From Sutcliffiella halmapala (lineage in GTDB: Bacteria; Bacillota; Bacilli; Bacillales; Bacillaceae_I): 64,000 bases of DNA. Where the stretch lies: NCBI RefSeq assembly GCF_002019665.1, contig NZ_KV917375.1:1534390-1598389 (forward strand). Reading direction: 5' to 3'. The notes beneath the pieces are model-generated. The model was not told the DNA's origin. It did no database searches and saw only the letters and a list, made by a program, of their open reading frames with translations. Of this stretch, positions 56,797 through 64,000 are shown one piece after another (position 1 is the stretch's first letter; the number at the start of each line of letters is the position of its first letter). The translations under genes were made by a program, and so were the position numbers.

Positions 56797-57061
56797 CTTT
56801 TACAAGATATAGTAGATGGTATTTAGTTATGAGACTAAAATGAAAAAGTCAACCACTTAATATAAAATAAATTATTTTTCTTGAATGAGTAGGAAAAGCA
56901 ATAAAGCCTAATAAATCAAGGGCTCTATAATTCTTTGAAATTAGCAAGTGACAGAAAACGTCATTATTCGAGAAAATGGCAATACAATCTCTGGTTTTCT
57001 CTCTAAATCTCATGAATATGATTGTTTTATCATTTGACAAATTCCGAAATAGATGACCGCA

Positions 57062-57110
57062 TATCAATATATAGTATTGTCGAAAAAATATCACACACTA
57101 TATGTTGATA
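57062..57110 (+). promoter_or_regulatory. Two NrdR-type boxes upstream of nrdJ
   Basis: TATCAATATATAGTAT (57062-57077) and ACACTATATGTTGATA (57095-57110) each fit acaCwAtATaTwGtgt with its core C-w-A-t-A-T-n-T-w-G. Centres are 33 bp apart, about three helix turns. They lie about 90 nt before the nrdJ start. The rest of the 433-bp gap (56768-57200) is AT-rich, without a gene or a recognisable cobalamin riboswitch. Confidence 0.7.
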
Positions 57111-57200
57111 TTTTAGGTTAAGATATGATACCTTATCTGTAGCACAATTTTTACAGAAGTAAATTTTGGTAGAACTACTAGTTTTAGAGGAGTTGTAATA

Positions 57201-57992
57201 ATGACCATTGCCACAAACGAAAATAAATTAAAAATTAATGTAGAACGACTAAATAAGGATATTAGCTTGTTTCCGCAAGTTCATCCTATAACCGAGGACA
57301 TGACGACCACTCATAAAGGTGTTTCCCGTCTTGTTATGCTCGATCGTTACACATTTAAAGATACAGAAAAAGTAACCTTAACAGCTGGAGACTTTGTCGT
57401 GCTAACGATTAAAGAGGACCCGAAATTCCCAGCAAGAGGACTTGGGTTTATACAAGATATTGATTGGTCTACCAAGAAAGCTTCTGTTTTAATTGAAGAG
57501 GAATATCGTGGAGTGTTAACGAAACAAGGAGAAGTTGAAACAGGTGTGGTTGTTCGTTCTCTAGACGTCATTGAAAAGCCATTGGAAGTCTACTATGAAC
57601 AAATCGCCAAGCGTAATGCAACAGGTTTAGCTGCTGTGGAAAAAACAGAAGAAAAGCGTCAAGAATGGTTCGAGAAATTCTACCATGAGCTAGTAAATTT
57701 AAACTTTGTGCCAGCAGGACGCGTCTTGTATGGAGCAGGAGCGGATACAGACGTAACGTACTTTAACTGTTATGTAATGCCGTTTGTTCAAGATTCACGT
57801 GAAGGAATCTCGGAGCACCGTAAGCAAGTAATGGAAATTATGAGTCGTGGTGGCGGAGTTGGAACAAACGGATCAACCCTACGCCCACGAAACACGCTTG
57901 CAAGAGGTGTAAATGGAAAATCGTCTGGAAGTGTTTCATGGCTTGATGACATTGCTAAGCTAACACATCTTGTGGAACAAGGTGGATCCCGT
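57201..57992 (+). CDS. nrdJ: Adenosylcobalamin-dependent ribonucleotide reductase, exon 1
   Basis: Codons 1-264 of a class II RNR that makes dNTP precursors without oxygen dependence. Start ATG 57201 with GAGGAG upstream. Contains the N-terminal cone-like region, GRVLYGAGADTDVTYFNCYVMP (conserved Cys of the active-site pair) and MSRGGGVGTNGSTLRPRNTLARG. The frame is cut after Arg264 (GGSR) by a group I intron; TAA follows in the intron. Joined to exon 2, the product is 856 residues and reads GGSR-RGAQMIML. Confidence 0.94.
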
Positions 57993-59163
57993 TAACACCA
58001 TGGCGGGATTAAAATCTCGTGAATTGCTGGAACACCCTTAGAGCTTTCTTCACCACAACGTGACTGGCAACAGTGAGCGTGAAGGTTAGAAAAGAAGAAG
58101 GATTGGGCAATCAGCAGCGAAGTATCTTTGGAAACGAAGATAAACGTTCAACGACTATTGAAACTCCCTAAAGTTTCCAAAGTAAATGAAAACAGCAAAT
58201 TACTAGGAGGTTTTCTATTTGGAAAGAAAGGGAGGAGTAAATCATAATAAACGGAGACGTTGTTATGAGGCGCGAGACAAGGAAGAAATGATAAAGTTAA
58301 TTACAAAACTCCATGAAGATGGCTATAGTCAAGTTGATATAGCAAAAATGCTAAAAATAAGCCGTGGAACAATAAAAAGATGGAATGATAGCTTGAACTT
58401 TATAGATACTAGGACGCCAGGTGATACTGGGAAGTTGAAAAGTAGAATTTATAAATACAATGAAAACTACTTTGAAAAAATTCTCACAGCTAATCAAGCT
58501 TATATAGTCGGATATATAACAGGTGATGGAACAATACTTGATAGAAAAAAATCCAAAAGATTAGTATTATCGCTTGCAGAACAAGACAAACAATTATTGT
58601 TCAGTATCGCTAAAGAAATGAATATGACAGAAGCAATTAAATTCAGAAAGAAAAACGCTGAAAATGAACAAAACAAATATTCATTAGCTATTAATTCCAC
58701 AAAAATGTGTAATGATTTGATTGCATTAGGGATAGGTCCAAGAAAAACTGGAGTTGAAAAGTGGATTAACTTTAATGATTTAAAACTACAGTGGGCTTAT
58801 TTAAGAGGTTTCTTTGATGCAGATGGTCATATTAGGGTATATGAGAGAAATGGATACAACAAAGCTAGAATGGGGTTTACTGGGAACCCCGATATGCTAC
58901 TTTCAATAATGTCCTTTATGAAGTCATGTGGATTAGCCCAAAATGTTAATACCATTACACATAAACAAGGTTGTTCTGATCTTTATTTTAGTAGTATAAA
59001 AGAGTTAAAGATTATCTTTAATGAATTATACAAACATGGAGAAATTAAACTTAATCGAAAATATCATATCTTTTCTTCTTTGATGATATAGTCTGACCTT
59101 GCATGAAAGTGCAAGAATGTGGCAGAAATGACCACATCCCTCGGGTAGAGGAGTAACATTAGG
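57993..59163 (+). mobile_element. Group I intron in nrdJ
   Basis: 1,171 bp. 5' exon ATCCCGT (57986-57992) pairs with the internal guide GCGGGAT (58003-58009), with the required U-G pair at the splice site. CCATG (57998-58002) pairs with exon 2 CGTGG for P10. Conserved elements: P AATTGCTGGAA (58022), Q AATCAGCAGC (58109), R GTTCAACGACTA (58146), S GATATAGTCTGAC (59084); R GACTA pairs with S TAGTC for P7. P9-type hairpins follow (CTTGCA/TGCAAG; ATGTGG/CCACAT). The last intron base is G59163. Encodes a homing endonuclease between R and S. Confidence 0.95.
58219..59091 (+). CDS. LAGLIDADG homing endonuclease of the group I intron
   Basis: 290 residues from TTG 58219, with TAGGAGG 8 nt upstream. 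The N terminus holds a helix-turn-helix (MIKLITKLHEDGYSQVDIAKMLKISRGTIKRW, about 23-54), then two LAGLIDADG helices, YIVGYITGDGTI and AYLRGFFDADGHI, the latter with both catalytic acids. Probably a monomeric double-motif nuclease that cuts intron-less nrdJ alleles. Its stop TAG (59089-59091) lies inside the intron's S element. Maturase function also possible. Confidence 0.94.
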   Translation: MERKGGVNHNKRRRCYEARDKEEMIKLITKLHEDGYSQVDIAKMLKISRGTIKRWNDSLNFIDTRTPGDTGKLKSRIYKYNENYFEKILTANQAYIVGYITGDGTILDRKKSKRLVLSLAEQDKQLLFSIAKEMNMTEAIKFRKKNAENEQNKYSLAINSTKMCNDLIALGIGPRKTGVEKWINFNDLKLQWAYLRGFFDADGHIRVYERNGYNKARMGFTGNPDMLLSIMSFMKSCGLAQNVNTITHKQGCSDLYFSSIKELKIIFNELYKHGEIKLNRKYHIFSSLMI

Positions 59164-60942
59164 CGTGGAGCTCAAATGATCATGCTAGCTGACTGGCATC
59201 CAGATATTGTTGAATTCATTATTTCCAAAATGCAAAATCCAAGAATTCTGCGATATTTAATCGAAAATACGAATGACGAAAGCATTAAAAAAGCAGCGGA
59301 AGACAAGCTGAAGTTTATGCCATTAACGGACCAAGAAATAACGATGTATCAGTCTGTAACAAACTTCAAACATATTCCTGGTTATGGTGGTTTTACCGAT
59401 CAAATTATTAAAGATGCCGAGCAAAAATTAAAAGTCGGCGGCACCTATTCCGTTCATAATCCAGAATTCTTAACAGGTGCGAACATTTCCATTACGCTAA
59501 CAAAAGAATTCATGGAAGCTGTGGAAAATGATGCGGATTATGAACTACGTTTTCCGGATGTAGAAAGCTATGATAAAGAAGAAATGACGCTTTATAATAA
59601 AGAATGGTCTGAGGTTGGGGACGTTCGTGAGTGGGAAAAGCTAGGTCACAAAGTCCGTGTATATCGTACGATTAAAGCAAAAGAGCTTTGGAATCTCGTT
59701 AATATTTGTGCAACATATTCAGCCGAGCCAGGAATCTTCTTCATCGACAATGCCAACGACATGACTAATGCGAAAGCGTATGGCCAAAAAGTCGTTGCTA
59801 CAAACCCTTGTGGAGAGCAGCCTTTAGCTCCGTTCTCTGTTTGTAACTTAGCTGCCGTGAACTTGGCGGAAATGGCGGACAAAGACAAAAGGGAAGTTGA
59901 TTTTGAAAAACTAAAACGCACGATAGAGGTTGGCGTAAGGATGCAGGACAACGTTATTGATGCTACTCCTTACTTCTTAGAAGAAAATAAAAAGCAAGCC
60001 CTTGGAGAGCGCCGTGTTGGACTTGGTGTGATGGGATTACATGACCTGCTTATTTATTGTGAAACAGAGTATGGATCTGATAAAGGAAATGAGTTAGTAG
60101 ATAAAGTTTTTGAAACAATTGCTACAACCGCGTACAGAGCTTCTGTAGAACTTGCCAAAGAAAAGGGGAGCTTCCCATTTTTAGCAGGAGAAACGGTAGA
60201 AGAAACTAACCGCTTACGTGCTGCATTTACGAAAACAGGCTTCATGAGTAAAATGCCAGAGGATATCCAAGCAGGTATCCAAGCCTATGGAATTCGTAAC
60301 TCTCACCTCTTAACTGTTGCACCTACAGGTTCTACGGGAACAATGGTTGGTGTATCTACTGGGCTTGAACCTTATTTCTCCTTCTCTTACTTCCGTAGTG
60401 GACGGTTAGGGAAGTTTATTGAAGTCAAAGCAGATATCGTACAAGAATACTTGGATCGTCATCCAGAAGCAGATTCAGAAAATCTGCCAAAATGGTTTAT
60501 TTCCGCGATGGAATTAGCACCGGAAGCCCATGCGGATGTACAATGTATAATTCAGCAATGGATTGATAGCTCTATTTCCAAAACGGTAAATGCTCCAAAA
60601 GGATACACGGTTGATCAAGTGAAAAAAGTATATGAACGTCTTTATAAAGGTGGAGCAAAGGGCGGTACCGTTTATGTAGACGGCAGCCGAGATTCTCAAG
60701 TTTTAACTTTAAAGGCGGAAGAAAATACGATGGATGAAGAAAGCGAACAAATCCAAATGGAGGATGTCGTGAAAAAGCCAGTTGTATTAGTAGAAACTAT
60801 TAATGATCTACGCTCAACTAATGTGCAATACGGCTCTGAAGTTGGAAATGTTTGTCCAGTCTGCCGTATTGGAACGGTGAAGGAAATCGGTGGCTGTAAC
60901 ACATGTACAGATTGTGGCGCACAGCTGAAATGTGGATTATAA
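59164..60942 (+). CDS. nrdJ: Adenosylcobalamin-dependent ribonucleotide reductase, exon 2
   Basis: Codons 265-856. Begins CGT GGA GCT CAA ATG, so the split protein continues RGAQMIMLADWHPDIVEFI. Carries the active-site finger loop NPCGEQPLAPFSVCNLAAVNL with the thiyl Cys, the phosphate-binding APTGSTGTMVGVSTGLEPYF, and a C-terminal CPVCRIGTVKEIGGCNTCTDCGAQLKC, which gives the swinging Cys pair. No nrdEF-type RNR is in the window. Confidence 0.95.
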   Translation, partial: RGAQMIMLADWHPDIVEFIISKMQNPRILRYLIENTNDESIKKAAEDKLKFMPLTDQEITMYQSVTNFKHIPGYGGFTDQIIKDAEQKLKVGGTYSVHNPEFLTGANISITLTKEFMEAVENDADYELRFPDVESYDKEEMTLYNKEWSEVGDVREWEKLGHKVRVYRTIKAKELWNLVNICATYSAEPGIFFIDNANDMTNAKAYGQKVVATNPCGEQPLAPFSVCNLAAVNLAEMADKDKREVDFEKLKRTIEVGVRMQDNVIDATPYFLEENKKQALGERRVGLGVMGLHDLLIYCETEYGSDKGNELVDKVFETIATTAYRASVELAKEKGSFPFLAGETVEETNRLRAAFTKTGFMSKMPEDIQAGIQAYGIRNSHLLTVAPTGSTGTMVGVSTGLEPYFSFSYFRSGRLGKFIEVKADIVQEYLDRHPEADSENLPKWFISAMELAPEAHADVQCIIQQWIDSSISKTVNAPKGYTVDQVKKVYERLYKGGAKGGTVYVDGSRDSQVLTLKAEENTMDEESEQIQMEDVVKKPVVLVETINDLRSTNVQYGSEVGNVCPVCRIGTVKEIGGCNTCTDCGAQLKCGL

Positions 60943-60955
60943 ACTAACAATAAGA

Positions 60956-60992
60956 AAGAGACCTATTCAGCTAGTTGGATAGGTCTCTTATT
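60956..60992 (+). terminator. nrdJ terminator
   Basis: AAGAGACCTAT pairs with ATAGGTCTCTT, then ATTCTG. Confidence 0.8.
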
Positions 60993-61079
60993 CTGCTGCC
61001 TGAAAAAAATAAAGTTTTTGGTGTAACGAAATTAATACTCTCTCATAGGCTAGCTTTAGAGGAGAGGGGGAGTATTGTT

Positions 61080-61283
61080 ATGTGGAAACAAAAAATACCA
61101 TATCTAATTGGTGATCCAGTAGGCGTATCATTCGTCACTGGGCAAGGTACTTCTGGAATACTATGTGGCGCAGATGGTGACAAGCTCTATGTGTTAGAAT
61201 ACTTATATCATACACAATTTGCACTTAAGCAATATGAATATCAACAAATCCAAGACATTAACCCATTCCCAAATTGCCAATAA
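61080..61283 (+). CDS. Small conserved-looking protein of unknown function
   Basis: 67 residues from ATG 61080 (AGGGGGAG upstream; in-frame frame extension to 60975 crosses the nrdJ terminator). MWKQKIPYLIGDPVGVSFVTGQGTSG, then LCGADGDKLYVLEYLYHTQFALKQYEYQQIQDINPFP. Looks like a small beta-barrel with a Tyr-rich centre. Not recognised; a spore-coat or RNA-binding role would be guesswork. Next gene downstream is mntR, across a dispersed repeat. Confidence 0.7.
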   Translation: MWKQKIPYLIGDPVGVSFVTGQGTSGILCGADGDKLYVLEYLYHTQFALKQYEYQQIQDINPFPNCQ

Positions 61284-61345
61284 CATTCACCATGGATGGT
61301 GGAAATGTGGCTCAGGTTCGTTTAACGTCATGTTTAACCCGTCCC

Positions 61346-61506
61346 CCCTGTAGATTGAAGTGGAAGGTGTGAGACTCCTGCGGGAGAAGTAGCGACCCCG
61401 CAGGCAAAGCCGAGGGAGGCTCGACAAGCGCCCTCTGGATAAGCGAACACCTGGCACGGAAATCTACAGGGAATTTAAAGACGACACTGTATTTTCAGGG
61501 TAGCCA
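61346..61506 (+). repeat. Dispersed GC-rich palindromic repeat, copy 3
   Basis: Starts CCCTGTAGATTGAAGTGGAA and ends CACCTGGCACGGAAATCTAC plus AGGG, with a tail TGTATTTTCAGGGTAGCC. Same orientation as the other copies. It lacks the GTTTTGTGGAGA segment of copies 1 and 2 and carries extra bases (GGGAGAAGTAG), so it has diverged. Fills most of the 61284-61641 gap before mntR. Confidence 0.9.
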
Positions 61507-61641
61507 TTAAATTTAACTAAAAATCCATCAAAAGAAAATTAGAAATAATGAATCAACGTGACATAACTTGTCAGTAAAGAAAAGTTAATGTATCATTTTA
61601 ATGACGGTCAAGAACGTGGATAGTAAATGGAGGGATTTCAC

Positions 61642-62067
61642 ATGCCTACCCCAAGTATGGAAGACTACATAGAACAGATTTATATGTTGATTGAAGATAA
61701 AGGATATGCTCGTGTATCAGATATTGCCGAAGCATTGGCGGTACATCCCTCTTCTGTAACAAAAATGGTTCAAAAGCTAGACAAGGATAAATACTTAATC
61801 TATGAAAAATATCGTGGGTTAGTCTTAACTTCAAAAGGTAAAAAAATTGGAAAACGTTTAGTATATCGCCACGAACTATTAGAACAATTTTTGCGAGTAA
61901 TTGGTGTCGATGAAGAAAATATTTATGTAGATGTAGAAGGAATTGAACATCACTTAAGCTGGAATGCGATTGATCGCATTGGCGATCTTGTTCAGTACTT
62001 TGAGGAAGATAAAAGCCGTAAAGAAACACTAAGAGACATTCAAAAGCAAAATGAAGAGAATCAATAA
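61642..62067 (+). CDS. mntR: Manganese-responsive transcriptional regulator MntR
   Basis: 141 residues from ATG 61642 (GGAGGG upstream). DtxR-family repressor of Mn uptake and activator of Mn efflux genes. The N-terminal winged helix and dimer domain keep all known metal ligands at B. subtilis numbering: Asp8, Glu11, His77, Glu99, Glu102, His103. Follows lipM-nrdJ in place of the direct lipM-mntR order. Confidence 0.97.
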   Translation: MPTPSMEDYIEQIYMLIEDKGYARVSDIAEALAVHPSSVTKMVQKLDKDKYLIYEKYRGLVLTSKGKKIGKRLVYRHELLEQFLRVIGVDEENIYVDVEGIEHHLSWNAIDRIGDLVQYFEEDKSRKETLRDIQKQNEENQ

Positions 62068-62110
62068 GAGGTTGACCAGGCTATATGCTGCATGGTCGAC
62101 CTCTTTTTTA
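62066..62110 (+). terminator. mntR terminator
   Basis: AAGAGGTTGACCA pairs with TGGTCGACCTCTTTTTT. Confidence 0.85.
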
Positions 62111-62204
62111 TAGTTTTAGAGAAAGAAACGGGTATAATTCCAATCAATCGCCATTAAACATCTAAGTAGAAGCAATCACCTTATTTTTACTGGAGGGATT
62201 TCCT

Positions 62205-63089
62205 TTGAAAATAGATGGTGTATTTTCAGGCGGTGGTATTAAGGGCTTTGCATTAGTAGGTGCCCTTCAAGCAGTGGAAAAGAGAGGATTGAAATTTCAA
62301 CAGCTTGCGGGGACAAGTGCTGGCTCTATTATAGCTGCTTTTTTGGCTGCCGGTTATACAGCTGATGAGATTTATAGCATGTTAGGGGAAACGGATTTCA
62401 TGGATTTTCTAGATCAGCGACGAACACTTTTACCCCTGCCAGTTACAAAATGGCTCCTACTTTATTGGCGACTAGGTCTATACAAAGGTGAAGCCCTAGA
62501 GCGATGGATAAAAGAAAAATTAGCTGCTAAAGGAGTCGATACCTTTGCAGATCTACCTGCAAATAAATTACGAATCATTGCATCTGATTTAACTGGTGGA
62601 AGGATTGTGGTTCTACCAGACGATTTACCACGTTATCACATAGATCCAAGAAAGTTTTCAGTTGCTAAAGCTGTTCGGATGAGTTGTAGCATTCCTTATT
62701 TTTTTGAACCAGTCAAAATAAAAGGAAAAGGAGTTTGCTATCTTTTTGTGGATGGTGGGGTATTAAGTAATTTCCCAATTTGGCTTTTTGACAATGACCG
62801 GATTCCAAAAGTTCGTCCAGTACTCGGAATAAAACTCAGCGCCAAACAAGAGGATCGTCCTGTTAATAAAATAAACAACGCGATAACGATGTTCGGTGCG
62901 CTATTTGAAACGATGAAAGATGCCCATGATGCACGGTATATTTCGAGACGCCATGAGAAAAATATCATCTTTATCCCGATGGACCATATTGCACTTACGG
63001 AATTTGCACTCACAGATGAAAGGAAAAGAGCGTTAGTCGAAATCGGAAAAAAGCGAGCGGAGGCTTTTTTGCGGACCTGGAGTTGTTGA
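62205..63089 (+). CDS. yqhO: Patatin-like phospholipase YqhO
   Basis: 294 residues from TTG 62205 (TGGAGGG 8 nt upstream). Ser-Asp lipid acyl hydrolase: oxyanion loop FSGGGIKGFALVGAL, nucleophile GTSAGSIIAA (Ser), and catalytic Asp in FVDGGVLSNFPIWLF. No signal peptide. Substrate unknown. Position after mntR matches B. subtilis yqhO. Confidence 0.93.
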   Translation: MKIDGVFSGGGIKGFALVGALQAVEKRGLKFQQLAGTSAGSIIAAFLAAGYTADEIYSMLGETDFMDFLDQRRTLLPLPVTKWLLLYWRLGLYKGEALERWIKEKLAAKGVDTFADLPANKLRIIASDLTGGRIVVLPDDLPRYHIDPRKFSVAKAVRMSCSIPYFFEPVKIKGKGVCYLFVDGGVLSNFPIWLFDNDRIPKVRPVLGIKLSAKQEDRPVNKINNAITMFGALFETMKDAHDARYISRRHEKNIIFIPMDHIALTEFALTDERKRALVEIGKKRAEAFLRTWSC

Positions 63090-63131
63090 GAATCTCTCCA
63101 TAAGCTATTAAATGGTAAAAGTAACTCCATA

Positions 63132-63173
63132 AAAAAATCGGGTCGTTTAGAAAAACGCCCGATTTTTTTTCTT
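63132..63173. terminator. Bidirectional terminator
   Basis: AAAAAATCGGG...CCCGATTTTTTTT with an inner CGTTT/AAACG stem; it overlaps the end of yqhP. Confidence 0.85.
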
Positions 63174-63536
63174 TCCTTTTTTCCCTTCAATGACTGTAAG
63201 GTGGGAAGAACTTTTTCTTTTTTGAACATTGGATTTTAGTCCTTGCTTATCTTTTCCGATAAGGGGAGATACATTTGGTTTTGGTTTAGCTGTGGGGTAT
63301 TTCTTTTTTGATTGTTTGACTGCTTTGCTATACCTTGCATCCGTTTTCCCGCCCAACCTACCTTGAATGAAGTGTCGGAATACTAGATAAAAAACGGTGG
63401 CTCCTCCAACAATTAATAGAAGGGTAGTAAATAATCCTTTTGGATCACTAAAGAGTCGAATACCGAAATAAAATCCAGCTAAAGAAAGGAGAATAATTAA
63501 AATCGGCTTTCCAAAGTTTCGTTTCACCTTCGTCAC
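63147..63536 (-). CDS. yqhP: YqhP/SA1362-family membrane protein
   Basis: 129 residues: two membrane helices (about 11-28 and 35-52), then a Lys-rich cytosolic tail (ARYSKAVKQSKKKYPTAKPKPN, GKKGKKKNRAFF). Matches SA1362/YqhP in layout and position. GGAGGTG precedes the start. Function unknown. Confidence 0.88.
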   Translation of the reverse strand: MTKVKRNFGKPILIILLSLAGFYFGIRLFSDPKGLFTTLLLIVGGATVFYLVFRHFIQGRLGGKTDARYSKAVKQSKKKYPTAKPKPNVSPLIGKDKQGLKSNVQKRKSSSHLTVIEGKKGKKKNRAFF

Positions 63537-63637
63537 CTCCCAGGTATCAGATATAAGAAATGTATCCTTTAGTTAAAAGGAATCTTCCATCTTTGTTTTA
63601 CTATTATATTTACTAGGATAAGGCTTGTTGCGGATTT

Positions 63638-64000
63638 TTATACTATTTCTTCGGTAATCTTTTTCTCGGAATCTTGTTCAAGTTCTAAAAGTTTATTAAA
63701 AGAATGGATGGCAACTTCTACTTGGTCATCTGTAGGTTCTTTTGTTGTAAGGAGTTGAAGCCATAATCCAGGGTACCCTAACACTCGAAGAATAGGAACT
63801 TCGCGAACTTTGTTTGTAAGCTGTAAAACTTCAAAAGAAATTCCTAATACTACTGGGATAAGTGCTAGACGGTTAAGGACACGCAACCATAATGGATCAG
63901 TTGGAACTAATAAATAGATAAAGAATCCAACAATTACCGTAAACAAGATAAAGCTACTACCGCAACGATAGTGTAGTCTTGATTGTGCTTGTATATTCTT
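63638..64000 (-). CDS. yqhQ: DUF1385 membrane protein YqhQ, N terminus beyond window
   Basis: The C-terminal 120 residues of YqhQ. The frame stays open to the window edge and reads QAQSRLHYRCGSSFILFTVIVGFFIYLLVP, the family's RLHxRCGTSF signature, followed by NRLALIPVVLGISFEVLQL and LGYPGLWLQLLTTKEPTDDQVEVAI. Membrane protein of unknown function; an internal TTG at 63946 is not the true start. Confidence 0.92.
   Translation of the reverse strand, partial: KNIQAQSRLHYRCGSSFILFTVIVGFFIYLLVPTDPLWLRVLNRLALIPVVLGISFEVLQLTNKVREVPILRVLGYPGLWLQLLTTKEPTDDQVEVAIHSFNKLLELEQDSEKKITEEIV

Noticed and set aside
56797-57200. Cobalamin riboswitch before nrdJ
   Set aside because: No B12-box or conserved core seen in the leader.
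57993-59163. Intein in NrdJ
   Set aside because: A stop codon follows exon 1 immediately, the endonuclease ORF has its own start and ribosome site, and the P/Q/R/S intron elements are clear; no intein splice motifs (Cys1, HN-Cys) are seen.

Overview
The window is a low-GC chromosome segment from an endospore-forming member of the Bacillaceae. Three things point there: the Firmicute gene set (comG competence operon, GluP, SpoVAF, a YjcZ-type small spore protein, MntR, LTA synthase), strong Shine-Dalgarno sites with many TTG/GTG starts, and a gene order that follows the Bacillus subtilis rpmGA-yqgN-gluP-yqgQ-glcK-yqgS-yqgT-yqgU-yqgV-yqgW-yqgX-yqgY-comG-yqzE and yqhG-yqhH-gcvT-gcvPA-gcvPB-yqhL-lipM-mntR-yqhO-yqhP-yqhQ blocks. 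It is not B. subtilis itself, because several accessory blocks are inserted. No IS element, prophage, tRNA, rRNA or CRISPR array was found.

Layout. 1-2.1 kb: 3' part of a CPC-type heavy-metal P-type ATPase, then two minus-strand envelope genes (a stand-alone MltG-like domain protein and a SwrB/DUF6115-like protein). 2.35-6.35 kb: a three-gene sugar operon (DUF4912, a GH57-GT4 fusion, a sugar-phosphate nucleotidyltransferase). 6.4-26.6 kb: rpmG, yqgN, DUF92, ldh, a small membrane gene, a chemoreceptor, gluP, spoVAF, yqgQ (frameshifted), glcK, ltaS, yqgT, yqgU, yqgV, yqgW, yqgX, a COG1565 methyltransferase, yqgY and a DUF1659/DUF2922/YvrJ trio. 26.7-32 kb: a murG paralogue, small spore/membrane genes, an orphan sensor kinase, an orphan siderophore hydroxylase and a PfpI-type stress protein. 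32.1-37.1 kb: comGABCDEFG, aroK, yqzE. 37.5-40.9 kb: ptsHI and aminopeptidase ampS. 41-47.4 kb: accessory genes (bicupin oxalate decarboxylase, DUF3231, two CBO0543 membrane proteins, an AraC regulator, a CuA-like lipoprotein, DUF5658). 47.4-64 kb: yqhG/yqhH, tandem glycine riboswitch and glycine cleavage genes, yqhL, lipM, a class II ribonucleotide reductase split by a group I intron, mntR, yqhO, yqhP, and yqhQ running off the end.

How genes work together. Carbon uptake and fermentation are linked through HPr/EI, glucokinase and lactate dehydrogenase, with a Rex-like operator upstream of ldh. Glycine catabolism (GcvT/PA/PB) sits under a glycine riboswitch and next to lipM, which lipoylates its H protein. 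Envelope functions cluster (LTA synthase with an ECF-type promoter, YqgT peptidase, MurG, MltG-like protein). The comG genes build the DNA-uptake pseudopilus.

Most notable observations: (1) nrdJ carries a well-defined 1,171-bp group I intron encoding a two-motif LAGLIDADG protein. P1, P10 and the P/Q/R/S elements can be read directly, and two NrdR-type boxes lie upstream of the gene. (2) The GH57 half of the GH57-GT4 fusion seems to have lost both catalytic carboxylates while the GT4 half looks intact. (3) Three dispersed copies of a ~170-220 bp GC-rich palindromic repeat, one of them composite. (4) Seven exact-register 21-bp tandem units after gcvPB. (5) A one-base frameshift in yqgQ. (6) Candidate sigma-B, ECF-sigma, sigma-K, Rex and NrdR sites next to genes where they make sense. 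All statements are from reading sequence; no database search was run.
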